NCBI RefSeq assembly: GCF_020283565.1
Contig: NC_060060.1
Span: 61,737,257 to 61,801,256, forward strand
DNA from: Trifolium pratense
Taxonomy: Eukaryota > Streptophyta > Magnoliopsida > Fabales > Fabaceae
DNA: 64,000 nt
Reading direction: 5' to 3'
The notes below the pieces were generated by a model, which was not told the origin of the DNA, searched no databases, and worked only from the letters and a program-made list of their open reading frames with translations. Shown here piece after piece: positions 47,001 through 57,548 of this stretch. How positions within the stretch are numbered: position 1 is the stretch's first letter; each line of letters begins with the position of its first letter. The position numbers and the translations under genes are program-made.

Positions 47001-48296
47001 AGGTACCACATCACACAAGATTTCATCAACATAAGATCCCATGGTTAGTCCCACACGCGTCTGCCTTGTAACATTTATGCTACTTCCATTGTCCAACCAA
47101 TGTAGCGCATAAGGCTTAGGATGTTTTGTTGTGAGCAATCCTAATTTAGACACCATTTCAGTTGAAGCCGCATTGGTACAACTACCTCCATCCACAATGA
47201 TACTACACCACTTATCTTTCACTTGACCCTTAGTGTAGAAGATTTGATTTCTTTGATCTCCTTCCACGGGTACAGCCTTGACTTGCAAAGTTCTTAGCAT
47301 CAAGGTATCATATATGGGAGGTCCATATACTTCTACCTCATCATCATCTTCAACAATTTCAACTCCATCACTTTCAATATTGCCACCAGATTCTTCTTCT
47401 TCCTTCATCAACTCATCACGCATGCTAATTGCTTCTCGGAGGGTCACAACTCGTTGATTAGGACAAGCCCTAGCAAAGTGTCCAAAGCCTTGACACTTGA
47501 AACACCTAACCTTTGACAGATTAGTCTCTTTGGCCGTGGCAATGGGTTGTTTAGGAGCGGCCTCACTTTGTTTCGGTTGATTCACCATTGGTTTAGTGTT
47601 AGGGGCTGGATTTGCACTACCTGACACACCTCCCTTGGACCAACCACTAGAACTCCCAGCATTATATCTACTCTTGTTTTGATTTTCAATCTTCAAACAC
47701 AAGGTGCACAAAGTGGTGAAATCTGTGTAATTACATAGCTCAACAGCAAAAGCCATGTTCTTATTCAGCCCACGAAGGAAACGGCTCATTCTTTGCTCTT
47801 CATTTTCCTCCACTTCACCCATTAGGCATAGGTTCTCAAACTCATCAATGTATTCGGTGACACTCATTTTGCCTTGCACCAAATCTGCAATCTTTTTATA
47901 CAAATTCAGTCGGTGGTTTGATGGTACATATCTTTTGCGCAACTTCCTCTTCAAGGACTCCCAAGAGTGGATTTTCTCCTTCCCATCTCGTGTCCTTCTA
48001 GCCTTCAATCCCTCATACCACAACGATGCACTTTTGCTAAGTTTCAGAATCGCATATTTGCAACGTTTCTCATCATCAAGATCCTTGAAATCAAACATTC
48101 TATCAATCTTGCGCTCCCATTCTAAATAAACCTCCGGGTCTGCACTACCATTAAATTCAGGTAGTTCGGTGATTTTGAACTCATCCACGTTTGGACGTGG
48201 TTCACTCCTTCTAGGCCTCCATCGTTCATCTCTCATGTCAACGTTCCTTAAAGCTTCACGCAATTTGTCCATGAAATCATCACTGTTGAAATCCAT
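43956..48296 (-). CDS. Ty3/gypsy Gag-Pol polyprotein (about 1446 aa), second lineage
   Basis: The frame starts at ATGGATTTCAACAGTG (48296) and is open throughout. Gag (PEFNGSADPEVYLEWERK) is followed by one CCHC knuckle (CFKCQGFGHFARAC, about residue 266), then protease with VDGGSCTNAAS in place of D-[ST]-G. Reverse transcriptase has YLDDILVYS (about 720), RNase H has VECDASGVGIGAVL, and integrase has HFGITKTLEIL..CVTCHMAK, MDFIVALP, VSDRDSKF and HPQTDGQTEVT. The RT-before-integrase order is gypsy type. The C-terminus has ATFNVGDLSPYL and no chromodomain I can recognise. It differs clearly from the element at 31865-40555. The last 124 bp of the frame lie inside the 3' LTR. Confidence 0.95.
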   Translation of the reverse strand: MDFNSDDFMDKLREALRNVDMRDERWRPRRSEPRPNVDEFKITELPEFNGSADPEVYLEWERKIDRMFDFKDLDDEKRCKYAILKLSKSASLWYEGLKARRTRDGKEKIHSWESLKRKLRKRYVPSNHRLNLYKKIADLVQGKMSVTEYIDEFENLCLMGEVEENEEQRMSRFLRGLNKNMAFAVELCNYTDFTTLCTLCLKIENQNKSRYNAGSSSGWSKGGVSGSANPAPNTKPMVNQPKQSEAAPKQPIATAKETNLSKVRCFKCQGFGHFARACPNQRVVTLREAISMRDELMKEEEESGGNIESDGVEIVEDDDEVEVYGPPIYDTLMLRTLQVKAVPVEGDQRNQIFYTKGQVKDKWCSIIVDGGSCTNAASTEMVSKLGLLTTKHPKPYALHWLDNGSSINVTRQTRVGLTMGSYVDEILCDVVPMDASHILLGRPWQFDRDVTHRGRSNEHELNFNGKRIVLKPMASNEVRSMITKKGKKPSLTMFATENEVKDAIDNGELVYMLVAKNAKQDDVETPLKQQLEAVLGEYEDVFPSELPNGLPPIRGIEHQIDLIPGVPLPNKAAYRCNPEETKELQRQIEELISMGYVRESMSPCAVPTLLVPKKDGSWRMCIDSRAVNNITIKYRFPIPRLDDMLDELHGSVIFSKIDLRSGYHQIRMREGDEWKTAFKTKHGLYEWLVMPFGLTNAPSTFMRLMNEVLKPFLGKFVVVYLDDILVYSKSIEEHFTHLKQIFETLRAQKLYGKKEKCDFLVESVVFLGYVVSKDGVSVDQTKVDAIKTWPSPTTVSEVRSFLGLASFYRRFIQNFSTIASPMTECLKKGAFGWNEQAQKAFELIKLKLCEAPILALPDFTQPFEVECDASGVGIGAVLIQNKRPIAYFSEKLGGARLNYCTYDKEFYAIVRALDHWNHYLRSNHFILHSDHESLKYINGQQKLSPRHAKWVEFLQSFNFSSKYKDGKSNVVADALSRRYALISILETRLLGFETLKDYYKEDVDFGEIYSNCENGAFGKYIVQDGFLFKENRLCIPRHSIRELLVREAHGGGLAGHFGITKTLEILKEHFHWPKMLGDVQKVISKCVTCHMAKSSFKPGAYTPLPTPSGPWMDVSMDFIVALPRTQRGKDAIMVVVDRFSKMAHFVACHKTDDASNVADLYFREIVRLHGVPKTIVSDRDSKFLSYFWNTLWRKLGTKLLFSTSHHPQTDGQTEVTNRTLGTLLRGLVSKTQKDWDLKLAHAEFAYNRSPTYATNHSPFEVVYGVNPYLPLDLIVMPKEELVHPDAEAKLKAMIKLHKQVQERIKAVNEVYKQRSKNKKPKLFNEGDLVWVHLRKERFPSKRKNKLMPRADGPFKVISKINDNAYKIDLPGEYGVHATFNVGDLSPYLDDDGIQELRSIPFKGGGDGTKIDQEELKINTSDIQREVNGVGTVWNPHQGLSLITWLF
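44080..44094 (-). other. Polypurine tract of second gypsy element
   Basis: On the minus strand TCAAAGGGGGAGGGGA abuts the 3' LTR. It lies inside the gag-pol frame. Confidence 0.85.
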
Positions 48297-48322
48297 TGTT
48301 GTCACGTAACACGGAATCAGAA

Positions 48323-48338
48323 CCGTGCTCTGATGCCA
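48323..48338 (-). other. Primer-binding site of second gypsy element
   Basis: Minus strand TGGCATCAGAGCACGG lies 4 nt from the 5' LTR. It is of initiator methionine tRNA type with one variant base against TGGTATCAGAGC. Confidence 0.85.
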
Positions 48339-48342
48339 CTAA

Positions 48343-49009
48343 TGATACGAATCAGGGTGTGGTAACGGAAGCAAACAACCAATAACGAAGGTACTAGGTA
48401 CCACCCTTATTAGTCGAATTCTATTAAGTGTTTTAGGTGTTTGTTTGTTGGGTTTTAGTGAAAACAGCAAGGAAATAAGCAATGTTAAACTACACCAATA
48501 GCCTAACACGAGATTAGCACTCAACACCAATTGAGCTAATCGGACTATTTTCAAGACGACGCTTGCAAATAATCAGGCGAAAATTGTAGACACAATTTCT
48601 AATTGGACTGGAATGTTCTTGTTTATTGAATGAATTGCAAATGATCAAATTACATGCATATATGGCCGAAAAACAGTAAGGCCTAATTAAACACAATAAA
48701 ACTAGTAATAAAATACAATTAACTAGGAATAAAATGACTTAATGTAATCAGCTCATGATACTCCTTTTCCATGATTAGTCACACGCCTATTTAAGGACTT
48801 GAATGTCCCATTTATGCTTCTTTTGTAACCATCTTGGAAAGGCTTTAAATGGCTGAATTTTATTTGTCTTAATTGATGAAAATGCTTAAAATAGCCAAGT
48901 AATTAAACTCAGCCCTTGATGAGGATTCCAAACAGTCCCCACGCCATTAACTTCCCTTTGAATGTCACTTGTGTTGATTTTCAACTCCTCTTGGTCAATT
49001 TTCGTACCA
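48343..49009 (-). repeat. 5' LTR of second gypsy element (667 bp)
   Basis: Same length as the 3' LTR, with one visible difference (A for G near 48707). TSD AATAC follows at 49010-49014. It is the promoter-bearing LTR for the minus-strand gag-pol. Confidence 0.95.
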
Positions 49010-49463
49010 AATACACCCTCTTCAACGGATTTGGATCGAGTGCATTCAATTTTCATGCATTCAACTTAACATGTAGGTTGTATTTTCAATTCTTTTTATT
49101 TTATTTTTAGGAAATATAGCTTGAATTTTAAATTATTTATAAAGATCGATTATGTGGGGTGGATATTTTGTTGAATGCATGAATGCATAGGAAAACGAAT
49201 GCACTCAATCTCAATCCCTCTTCAACTTCACACACTCTATTCTCAACCACCTATCAGCCGCCATCAATCTCATTCCAGTTGACATCCAATTCACCGCCTT
49301 CTTCACCGTCATCGTCACCGTCCACAACCACATCGCCCTTCTCGCCAGTCGGAAATGTAGGGTTTCGTTCCACCCCTGAAATGGGGCTTCTCTCAATGGT
49401 ACAACAAAAATTTCATCTTTTAACCAATTTTTGTTCATTCTCTCCAATTAAGTTTGTGGTTTT

Positions 49464-49684
49464 TGTTATGATTTAAGAATAGAGAGAGAATTGAAGAGAT
49501 TAATTTTTCATTATTGAATTGAATGATGATTCTTACACAAAATACTGCTTATATACATTCTATCGAGCCTACCATAAGCTATGCTACACTATCTATACAA
49601 TAGCTTGTGCTACAAGTTAGTTACAATAGTTAGCTGTACAATTGATACTTCTGCTTGTGCTTGATCTGGAAGCATCACTTAACA
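49464..49684 (-). repeat. 3' LTR of third copia element (221 bp)
   Basis: Plus strand TGTTATGATTTAAG to CATCACTTAACA. It is preceded by TSD GTTTT (49459-49463) and followed by TCCTCCCAC, whose complement GTGGGAGGA is the polypurine tract. Confidence 0.93.
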
Positions 49685-52600
49685 TCCTCCCACAAGCTGA
49701 TGCTTGGTATATGTCAAGCAATCCAAGCTTGGATAAGAAATTGTTGAATTTTGGCGCAGGCAATGCTTTTGTCAGAAAGTCTGCTAATTGATCTTGTGTT
49801 GAAATAGGGAGCAGTCTCATTAAGCCTTCTTGTACCTTCTCTCTAACAAGGTGACAGTCTATCTCTATATGCTTAGTCCTTTCATGGAAGACAGGATTGG
49901 AAGTTATGTGTAATGCACTCTGGTTATCACAGAATAATACTGGCTGTTTGGAACTTTCAATGTGTAAGTCCTTCAGCAAGTATAGCAGCCAGGTTAACTC
50001 ACAAGTTGCTGAAGATAGTGCTCGATATTCTGCTTCAGATGATGATTTGGATATAGTTGACTGCTTCTTAGCTTTCCATGAAACTAATGACGAGCCTAAG
50101 AAGAAGCAATACCCAGTTGTTGATTTCCTTGTATCTAAGCACCCTGCCCAGTCAGCATTTGAGTATCCAAGGAGTTGGATATCTGTGTTTCTGTGGAACA
50201 TAAGACCTCTACCAGGATTATGCTTGAGATATCTAATAACTCTACAAGTTACTTTGTAGTGTTTCACAGTAGGGCTATGCAAGAACTGGCTTAGCTGTTG
50301 TGTTGCATATGTTATGTCAGGCCTAGTGTTTGTGAGATACAATAGTTTCCCTACAAGTCTCCTGTACAAGCTTATATCTTCAAATGGTTTCCCATTGTCT
50401 TAATGTAGCTTAATAGAGGGATCCAGAGGTGTAGATGCAGGTTTGGAACCAAGTAAACCTGAGTCATTGAGCAGATCAAGACAGTACTTCCTCTGAGATA
50501 TACTAATGCCTTCTTTGGAATGTGCAACTTCCAATCCAAGAAAGTATTTCACAACTCCCAAATCCTTGATTTTGAAGTTATGATCCAGAATAGTTTTGAT
50601 TCTATCTATTTCTTGCATGTCAGTACCAGCCAATATCACATCATCAACATATATAAGTAAAGCAGTGAAATTGTTTTGTTTTTTTTTTCTTTTTTTTTTC
50701 TCTTTTTTTTTTGTTGATTGAGTGTGAATAATGAATAATCAGAGGTGGATTGTTTATATCTCTCCCTGACTAACAAAGATGTAAACTTCTCATACCACTT
50801 TCTACTGGCTTGTTTCAAACCATACAAACTCTTGAGTAGCTTACAAACTTGGTTAGGCTTATTGCACTGAACACCATCTGGTATTTTCATGTAAACATTC
50901 TCCTGTAAATCTCCAGTAAGAAGGCATTATTTACATCTAACTGATGTAAGAACCACCCTTTAATAGATGCAATGGCAAGTAACATTCTAACTGTAGTGAG
51001 TTTAGCAACAGGTGAGAAAGTGTCAAAGAAATCAAGACCTTCTACCTGATTATAGCCTTTAGCTACAAGTCTGGCTTTGTATCTCTCTATGGTGCCATCA
51101 GACTTGTGTTTAATTTTGTAAACCCACTTGTTACCAATTTGCTTAACATGAGGTGGTAAGTCTACAATCTTCCGAGTACCAGTACGAGGCAATGCCTCAA
51201 GTTCAGAATTCATAGATTGAATCCAATGTTCTGATTTACAAGCTTCATTATAGGTTTTAGGTTCTGTGTGTTGTGTGAGAGACATTTTGTAGACACTATG
51301 TGAAGAAGACAAATGATCTAAAGAATTAAATTAGGAGATAGGATAGAGAATACCTGGAGATGATGATTGTGTTGATGTGTTAGAAGAGCTGCGCACATAA
51401 TCAGACAGATAGGAAGGTTTATGCTTTTTCCTGTCAGGCCTAACCAATGGTGATGTAGTAATGGGTGTATTGTTAGGTAAATTATCTTGTTGGTTAGAAA
51501 TGTCAGAAGGTGAGTTATCTGGTGGTGGAATGGTAGAAGTGTCAGATGATTGAGGTGAGTTATCTGGTGGTGGGGTGATTGAATCACAGTCAAGGGTGGA
51601 ATGATAATGCCAATGGATTTTTGAATTATTGGTGGTATAAGGCAAAACATGATCAAAATGTTTGACATTTCTTGAAATGAAAAAGTCTCTAGACTCAAGA
51701 TCAAAAAGAATTGTGCCTTTGACACCTTGCTTGTAGCCTAAGAAAATACATTTTCTGCCCTTTGGTGATAGTTTTGATCTATTAACAGTCAAAGTAGATG
51801 CATATGCAAGGGAACCAAAAACTTTTAAATCATTTAAGTCAGGTAAAGATTGATGTAACATTTCATAGGGTGATTTATTTTCAAGCACAGGTGTAGTAAT
51901 CCTGTTGATAATGTATGTAGCATGCAAGACAGCATAAGACCAAAAATGTTTAGGTAAATTTGACTGTTATAAAAGAGCTCTAGCAATGTTCAAAAGATGT
52001 TGGTGTTTCCTCTCAACTCTACCATTTTGTTGTGGAGATTCTACACAACTTGTTTGATGTACAATACCTTTAGAAGAATAGTAATCATGCATTAAAAACT
52101 CAGGTCCATTGTCAGACCTAACAATTTTAACTTGATGATTATACTGAGTTTGTATCATTTTGAGTAAATTTACTACATGATTTCTAGTTTCAGCTTTGGA
52201 ATTCATTAAGATAATCCATGTAAATCTGCTATAATCATCTACGGCAGTTAAGAAATATGAATGACCATAAATAGATTTTATTGATATAGGGCCCCAAATG
52301 TCAAAATGGATTACATCATAAGCAATGACTGCTTTATTAAAACTACTACTATAAGGAAGTTTCTTAAACCTAGCAAGGTGACAAATGTCACAAATTCCTT
52401 TATGATCTGCTATTACATAAGGAAATTTATTTTTCAAACTTACAAGTCTTTGATGGGAAGGGTGCCCTAATCTAAAGTGCCACAGAGCAGTTTTGGGAAT
52501 GGTTGCATGGTTAGAACCATCAATAGAAGCAACATGAGCCAATCTATCTGTGCGTTTAAGGTGATACAGGCCTTCATGCTCATCACCAGAACCAATCATC

Positions 52601-53976
52601 TTCAAGCACTCCTTGTCCTGAATGACACATTGTGAACCAGTGAAATTAACAATGTAATTAGATGAACTACATAATTTTGACACAGCAAGTAAATTGATTG
52701 AAAAAGCAGGCACATACAAAACATCATTGATGACTAAATTTGAAGAAAAGTTAACAACACCAGAATACTTTGCAATTGCAAAGTTTCCATTAGGCAATTT
52801 AATATGAATAGGATTGATTTCAATATATGATTGAAACCAAGACAATGAATTGCATATGTGGTGACTAGCACCTGAATCAATAATCTAAGTACCAAGAACA
52901 CATGCATTATGAGAAGAAAGTTGAATACCTTTGTGAATCACTGATGAATGATCAGTGATGATGGAAGAACCAACCTGATTGGAGCTTGCAGAACCAGAAT
53001 TGGATGCAAGATTGGAATTCTGAAGGAGAGTCATGAGCTTATCATACTGATCTTGAGAGAGTGATGGAGGAGTAGGAGCAACATTAGAATCAGTACTACC
53101 TCCCTCAGCTGCAGCATTATGAGCAGATGAAAACTTCTTCATGTGTGGTGGTACACCATTCTTTTTGAAGCAATTTTCAACCACATGATTGTCCTTTCCA
53201 CAGTAAGAACAATTACGTGAAGAAGCTTTGGAACTAGAAGAAGATTTCGCAGATTTTGCAGCATTAACCAAGATCTTAGAATCATCAACTTCAGCAAAAT
53301 TACCTTGACGTTCGTGCTAGATAACTAGGGAGAAAACTTTGTTAATTGGAGGAAGAGGCTCCATGATCAAAATTTGTGATCTAACAGTGGAGAAATTCTC
53401 ATTCAAACCAGTGAGAAAACGAACTGTATGAAGCAATGTGTGATTTCTACGCGCAGAACGCATAGCTTCGCAAGCACAACGCTGACGACAAGTACAAGAA
53501 GGAATTGGAAGATACAATTCTAATTCCTCCCAAAGAGTCTTGAGTTCAGAGTAGAAATCAGTTACAGAACGGTTATCTTGTTTCAAAGCGTAAATTTCTT
53601 GTTGAAGCTCAGAGATTCGAATCAAATCACCTTGTGAGAAACGTTCATGAAGATCATTCCATATGTCAATTGCGTTCTCCATGATGAAATCAACTGATTA
53701 CAACTGATTACAACGATGCCAAGATGAAATCAACTGATTACAACGATGCCAAGCACGATGCGCAGGATCAAAGTCATCGTCCGGCATTGGAAGAGCACCG
53801 GTGATGAAATCAAGCTTCATCTTCGCACCGAGAGCACGTTTCATAGAACGTGACCAAGAGTGGTAGTTAGAACCGGTGAGAAGAGGAGTAACAACGACGG
53901 AGGAAGGTCCATCGCCGGGATGAACAAAGTAAGGAGAAGAATTGTCAAGAACAAGATCAGGTTGAGGACGAACCAT
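49617..53976 (-). pseudogene. Decayed Ty1/copia gag-pol of third copia element
   Basis: Minus-strand pieces in order are Gag (53976-53317, with a UBN2-like region IWNDLHERFSQGD), a zinc knuckle CSYCGKDNHVVENC (about 53210), and protease DSGASHHICN preceded by an in-frame stop (about 52875). The integrase follows (52845-51967, FDIWGPISIK and QQNGRVERKHQ), with a stop at about 51969, then the integrase C-terminus (51927-51331), reverse transcriptase (51312-50400) and RNase H (50369-49617, ADWAGCLDTRKSTTGY). A T-rich expansion at 50668-50713 shifts the frame just before an otherwise preserved YVDD. A short tandem duplication repeats RCNQLISSW in Gag (about 53693-53755). Several lesions make it non-functional. 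Confidence 0.92.
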
Positions 53977-54072
53977 GATGAAAAAGATGAAGAAAAGAAA
54001 CGGTTACGGAGGCGGAAGAAAACGGTTATGGTGGTGGAAAAACGGTTAGGATCTTAATGACGGATGATACCA

Positions 54073-54293
54073 TGTTATGATTTAAGAATAGAGAGAGAAT
54101 TGAAGAGAATAATTCTTCATTATTGAATTGAATGATGATTCTTACACAAAATACTGCTTATATACATTCTATCGAGCCTACCATAAGCTATGCTAAACTA
54201 TCTCTACAATAGCTTGTGCTACAAGTTAGTTACAATAGTTAGCTGTACAATTGATACTTCTGCTTACGCTTGATCTGGAAGCATCACTTAACA
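54073..54293 (-). repeat. 5' LTR of third copia element (221 bp)
   Basis: Matches 49464-49684 with about six substitutions, so this insertion is older than the other complete elements here. TSD GTTTT follows at 54294-54298. On the minus strand TGGTATCAT directly after the LTR is a degraded initiator-Met primer site. Confidence 0.93.
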
Positions 54294-54746
54294 GTTTTTT
54301 TGTTTTGCAGGACTTTGGTGCATTTTTCTCTGTGGCTTTAATTCCCATTCCAACATTAATTGTAGGTTTGTATGTTGCAATTTTGAATTGATTTGTCGAA
54401 TTGTTAATCTAATCTTCAACTAATTGTTGTTTTTGTTTGTTACAAAGGCTTTTCGTAGATTAGGGAATTCGGTCAAGAAATTGTCTAATGTTGTTTCTTG
54501 AAACTATATCTTCTCTCAAACTTTCTATTTTGGAGCTAAATGATTTGACACAACAATTAAGCAGTCCCAAGGTAACACCCTAACACACCATTCATTTTTT
54601 CTTCTTTATTTTATGTTAGTTAACTATTAATTATGATGTGTGTAGCTCCCACATTACAGATCGAAAGTTTGTCTGGTTTCTAACGTATGTCTGACAGTAG
54701 TGCATGTATGCTTACATTTGATTTCGTCAATTTTGTCAAAATACTA

Positions 54747-55080
54747 TCGGTCACTGGTGCAAAAATAAGAATATAACTAGAGATATTACACTCGTTTTAT
54801 TGAAAATAGGTGTAAAAGAGTTATGTTGTAATATTACGCACACCATATTTAAAGAAAATAGGTGTAATAGTAAAAGATTAGTCACCTAAAATTTATAATA
54901 CACTTGTTATATAAAAAAGGTGAAAAAAATTAGATGTAAAATAGTTATGTTATAATATTAGACACCATGTTTAAAAAAAAACAGGGGTAATAGTGGAAGA
55001 CAATTTACCTAAAATTTATAATACATTTGTTATATAAAAAAGGTGAGATAAACTAGACTTTTTTTTTTTGTGTATAAGAT
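54747..55080. repeat. Tandem duplication, possible CACTA terminus
   Basis: Two copies of a unit of about 120 bp (about 54809-54925 and 54933-55048) share AGTTATGTTRTAATATTA, ACACCATRTTTAAA and CCTAAAATTTATAATACA. The sequence at 54757, CACTGGTGCAAAAATAAG, resembles a CACTA-type terminus, but no opposite end or transposase is seen. Confidence 0.5.
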
Positions 55081-55384
55081 AAACTAGACTTATATTTAAT
55101 AATAACTTGCTTACAAAGAAATTTAATAGTAAGTTACACATTATTCCTTAAAAATAGAAACAAACTTTTTTATATTTGGAATATATCAAACAAACTTCTT
55201 TAACTTAATCGAAAAAAAGAAAGAAACAAATTCTCTCTCTCTCTACCAACCCCTTGTATCTAACTCAAATTATAAACCCCTCTCTTCCACCACCATCTTC
55301 CTCCACCACACCCCTACCAGCGGCGCCGACTCTCTCCATCTGCCCTCATCCGTCCACATCCCCTCTTGATCTAACCTGATGATC
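55081..55384. other. Intergenic CT-rich stretch
   Basis: T/C-rich, including a (CT)n run near 55233 and a proline-rich-looking segment at 55280-55360. No gene structure is evident. Confidence 0.4.
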
Positions 55385-56060
55385 AGAAAGGTTGAGGCCG
55401 GTCCGTTGAGCAAGCTTTCACACCGAAGGGGGGGTTTGTACCTGCAGGTGCTCCGATGCCTAAGTCAGCAAAAGAACGAGAGATACAAAGAAGAGAGAGA
55501 AAGTAAGGTATAGAATGATTTAGAATCCCTGGCTCTTCTGTCTAGGAGAGCTTATATAGTGCCCCCAGCGCTGGGCCAAAGGTTGGTCTACTGGGCCGGG
55601 ATAACCGGCCCAATAGACTCAACTGCCAAGATAGTCCCTGTATCGTAGGGGAGGCCGTTATTTTGCCTCTATCTTGGTTGGAGCCGTTCCGCTATTCGCG
55701 GGTAAGGGATAAGCTCCGTGACGGGTATGGTTGGGTGAATGAGCACGTGCTAAACGTGCTGCTTAGCTGTTAAGCTATGACGGAGTGGATCAACATGCAT
55801 GGATAGATGAGCACGTGTTTAACGTGCTGCCTATCCGTTATGTCGAGCAGGACACGTCATTGGCTGACGTGTCGGGGAAGTCTCCCGTTATTGGGCTGTG
55901 CCCCAAATGTCGAGCAGAAGTGATTGGGCCAGCTCTTGGCCCAGTCCAGAACAGGAGCCCCCCAAGTCGTTGCTCCTAGGAATAGGAGTAATGACTTAAG
56001 GTTCAGGCCCGCATGTCGGGGAGTTGTTTTCCCCGTCAATCCTAGGAGGAGTTCATAACT
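55385..56060 (-). repeat. LTR-like GC-rich remnant, possibly Tat/Ogre type
   Basis: Unusually GC-rich for the window. GGGGGGGTTTGTACCTGCAGG next to CTCCGATGCCTAAGTC, a TATA-like CACTATATAAGC on the minus strand (about 55563) and GAGCCCCCCAAGTC resemble LTRs of large legume gypsy elements. CACGTG boxes with flanking CGTGCT occur twice (55743-55765 and 55811-55833). No flanking duplication was found, so whether it is a solo LTR or a fragment is open. Confidence 0.4.
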
Positions 56061-56086
56061 CATTGACTATGATTGTTGTTCGTTTG

Positions 56087-57548
56087 TGTAACGACCCAAA
56101 TTTATTATTCACTATGTAAGTGTTTATTTATTTGGTGACGTGGCTTTTAAGTAAGATAATAACTTTATGTTATTTATCGAGAGTTTTAGTTAACACGCGA
56201 GTTGGGCCAAGCTATTGGGCTTGAGGCCCAATGGGCCTTGTCTCATGAGTGGGGGGCGCTACTTATGGCCTTGATAGAGAGAGAAACTCATTTTCTCAAC
56301 ATTTGTGAAGGATGAAGAGAGAAGGGAGAGCTCAAGAGCTAGGGCAAGGGGAAAGTGAAGAGATCAAGAGCAAATCTTCGAGTTTTCTTCGAATCCAGGT
56401 AAGAGAGTAGATTTCATATTCGTGGGTGATACGAGGAAGGGGAGAATGTCGATTTCTCCTCACCCGAACTTCCTCCACCCCATTTTCGTTTTAGTTTTGG
56501 ATGTATGAACGAATTTAATGGTTAAAAATGAAGTTTATGAAGATTAAACTCAAGAACTTTGTGTTCTTGAGTGTTTTGAGTAAAAGTGATAAATCTTTAC
56601 TTTTTCGTAGTAAAAATGGTAGATCGGTGAAATGAACAGTCCTTTTGTGTTTAGATATGCTTGTTGCACTTGAATATAAACTTATTTGGGGTTTATAACA
56701 TGAAAAATGGGATTTTTGGGTGATTTGGTGTAGAAATCGCAAGTTTTGAACTGTCCTGACAGGAGGCGTTCGCTCAGCGAACGTGTGGCGAACAGCTCGC
56801 CACAGCTCGCTGCAGCTTCGCCACGAGCAGGTGATCCTCTGGTGAGCTTCGCTAAGCCTTCGCTAAGCCTTCGCTTAGCGAACATTACTGGACCTGCAAC
56901 TTTTTGATAATTGTTTTAAGTGCAATTAGGCACTTGTAACATGGATTTAAGGTATCCTAACATGCAATTAGGTGTTTATAACCATGATTAATTGTATTGT
57001 GATGATAGTTGTTGATTATATTTGTGGAATATGATTGTGTTGATGATGTTTGTTTAAATGTCAAAAGAAGTATATTAAGGTGTTAATCAACTTAATAAAG
57101 AAGGATATCGAATTATGTTATTCGATAAAGACGTATATTAAGGTATAGTGTTATCTTAATAAAGACGGAATGTTGGATAGTGTTCCACATTTATAAATGA
57201 CGAGCTTAATGCTAATTAAAATGATTGTGAGTGAATTCATGAAAAACATATACATGCATTCATGAATTGTTGTTGTATATTGGCTTGTCCAATAAAGACG
57301 GATATCGAACTATATTTGTTCGATAAAGACGAATATTAGAGGTGAGATACTCTAATAAAGACGATGGTACCACATGCATTAGAGGTGTCTAGAGGACATA
57401 GCATGAATGTGAAGCATTAGATTGCATTAGGGATTATGTGTGCATTTTATGATAAATGATGTTTGACACATATTTGGTAAATGTTGATTGTTAATCCGTA
57501 TGTGAGGAGCACAGTCCGTCATGACTATAAAATGAACAACGCAGGGTC
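56087..57548 (+). repeat. Partial LTR of a gypsy element related to 31865-33953
   Basis: Begins TGTAACGACCC. It follows the order of the 31865 LTR: leader GGAGAGCTCAAGAGC, donor-like CCAG|GTAAGAG at 56398/56399, the GCGAAC array (56767-56884), the hairpin series (57071-57363) and GGTACCACATGCATT. It stops at 57548, where another LTR begins. The remaining part must lie beyond the window, consistent with a nested insertion. Confidence 0.85.
57071..57363. repeat. Diverged hairpin series with AAAGACG linkers
   Basis: Units include ATTAAG..CTTAAT (57074-57095), ATCGAA..TTCGAT (57107-57126), ATTAAG..CTTAAT (57137-57160), ATTGG..CCAAT (57279-57293), ATCGAAC..GTTCGAT (57304-57324) and ATTAGAG..CTCTAAT (57334-57355). 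Each is followed by AAAGACG (AAAGAAG in the first). This copy has more units than the 31865 LTR. Confidence 0.85.

Larger units (their letters stand above)
49183..54571 (+). pseudogene. Host gene fragment (three exons) with copia in intron 1
   Basis: Candidate exon 1 (49183-49398) starts MHRKTNALNLNPSSTSH and is Ser/Pro-rich like an organelle transit peptide, ending MGLLSM before GTACAAC. Exon 2 (54311-54361), after TTTTGCAG, continues in frame with DFGAFFSVALIPIPTLI, a membrane-like segment. Exon 3 (54448-54571), after ACAAAG, reads AFRRLGNSVKKLSNVVS and then meets a stop. One base out of frame it continues ETISSLKLSILELNDLTQQL, so a frameshift is likely. The pattern (transit peptide, membrane segment, RRLGxSVxxLS, LKLSxLELNDLT) recalls plant DUF948-like plastid proteins, but I am unsure. 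The copia element at 49464-54293 lies in intron 1. Confidence 0.45.
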
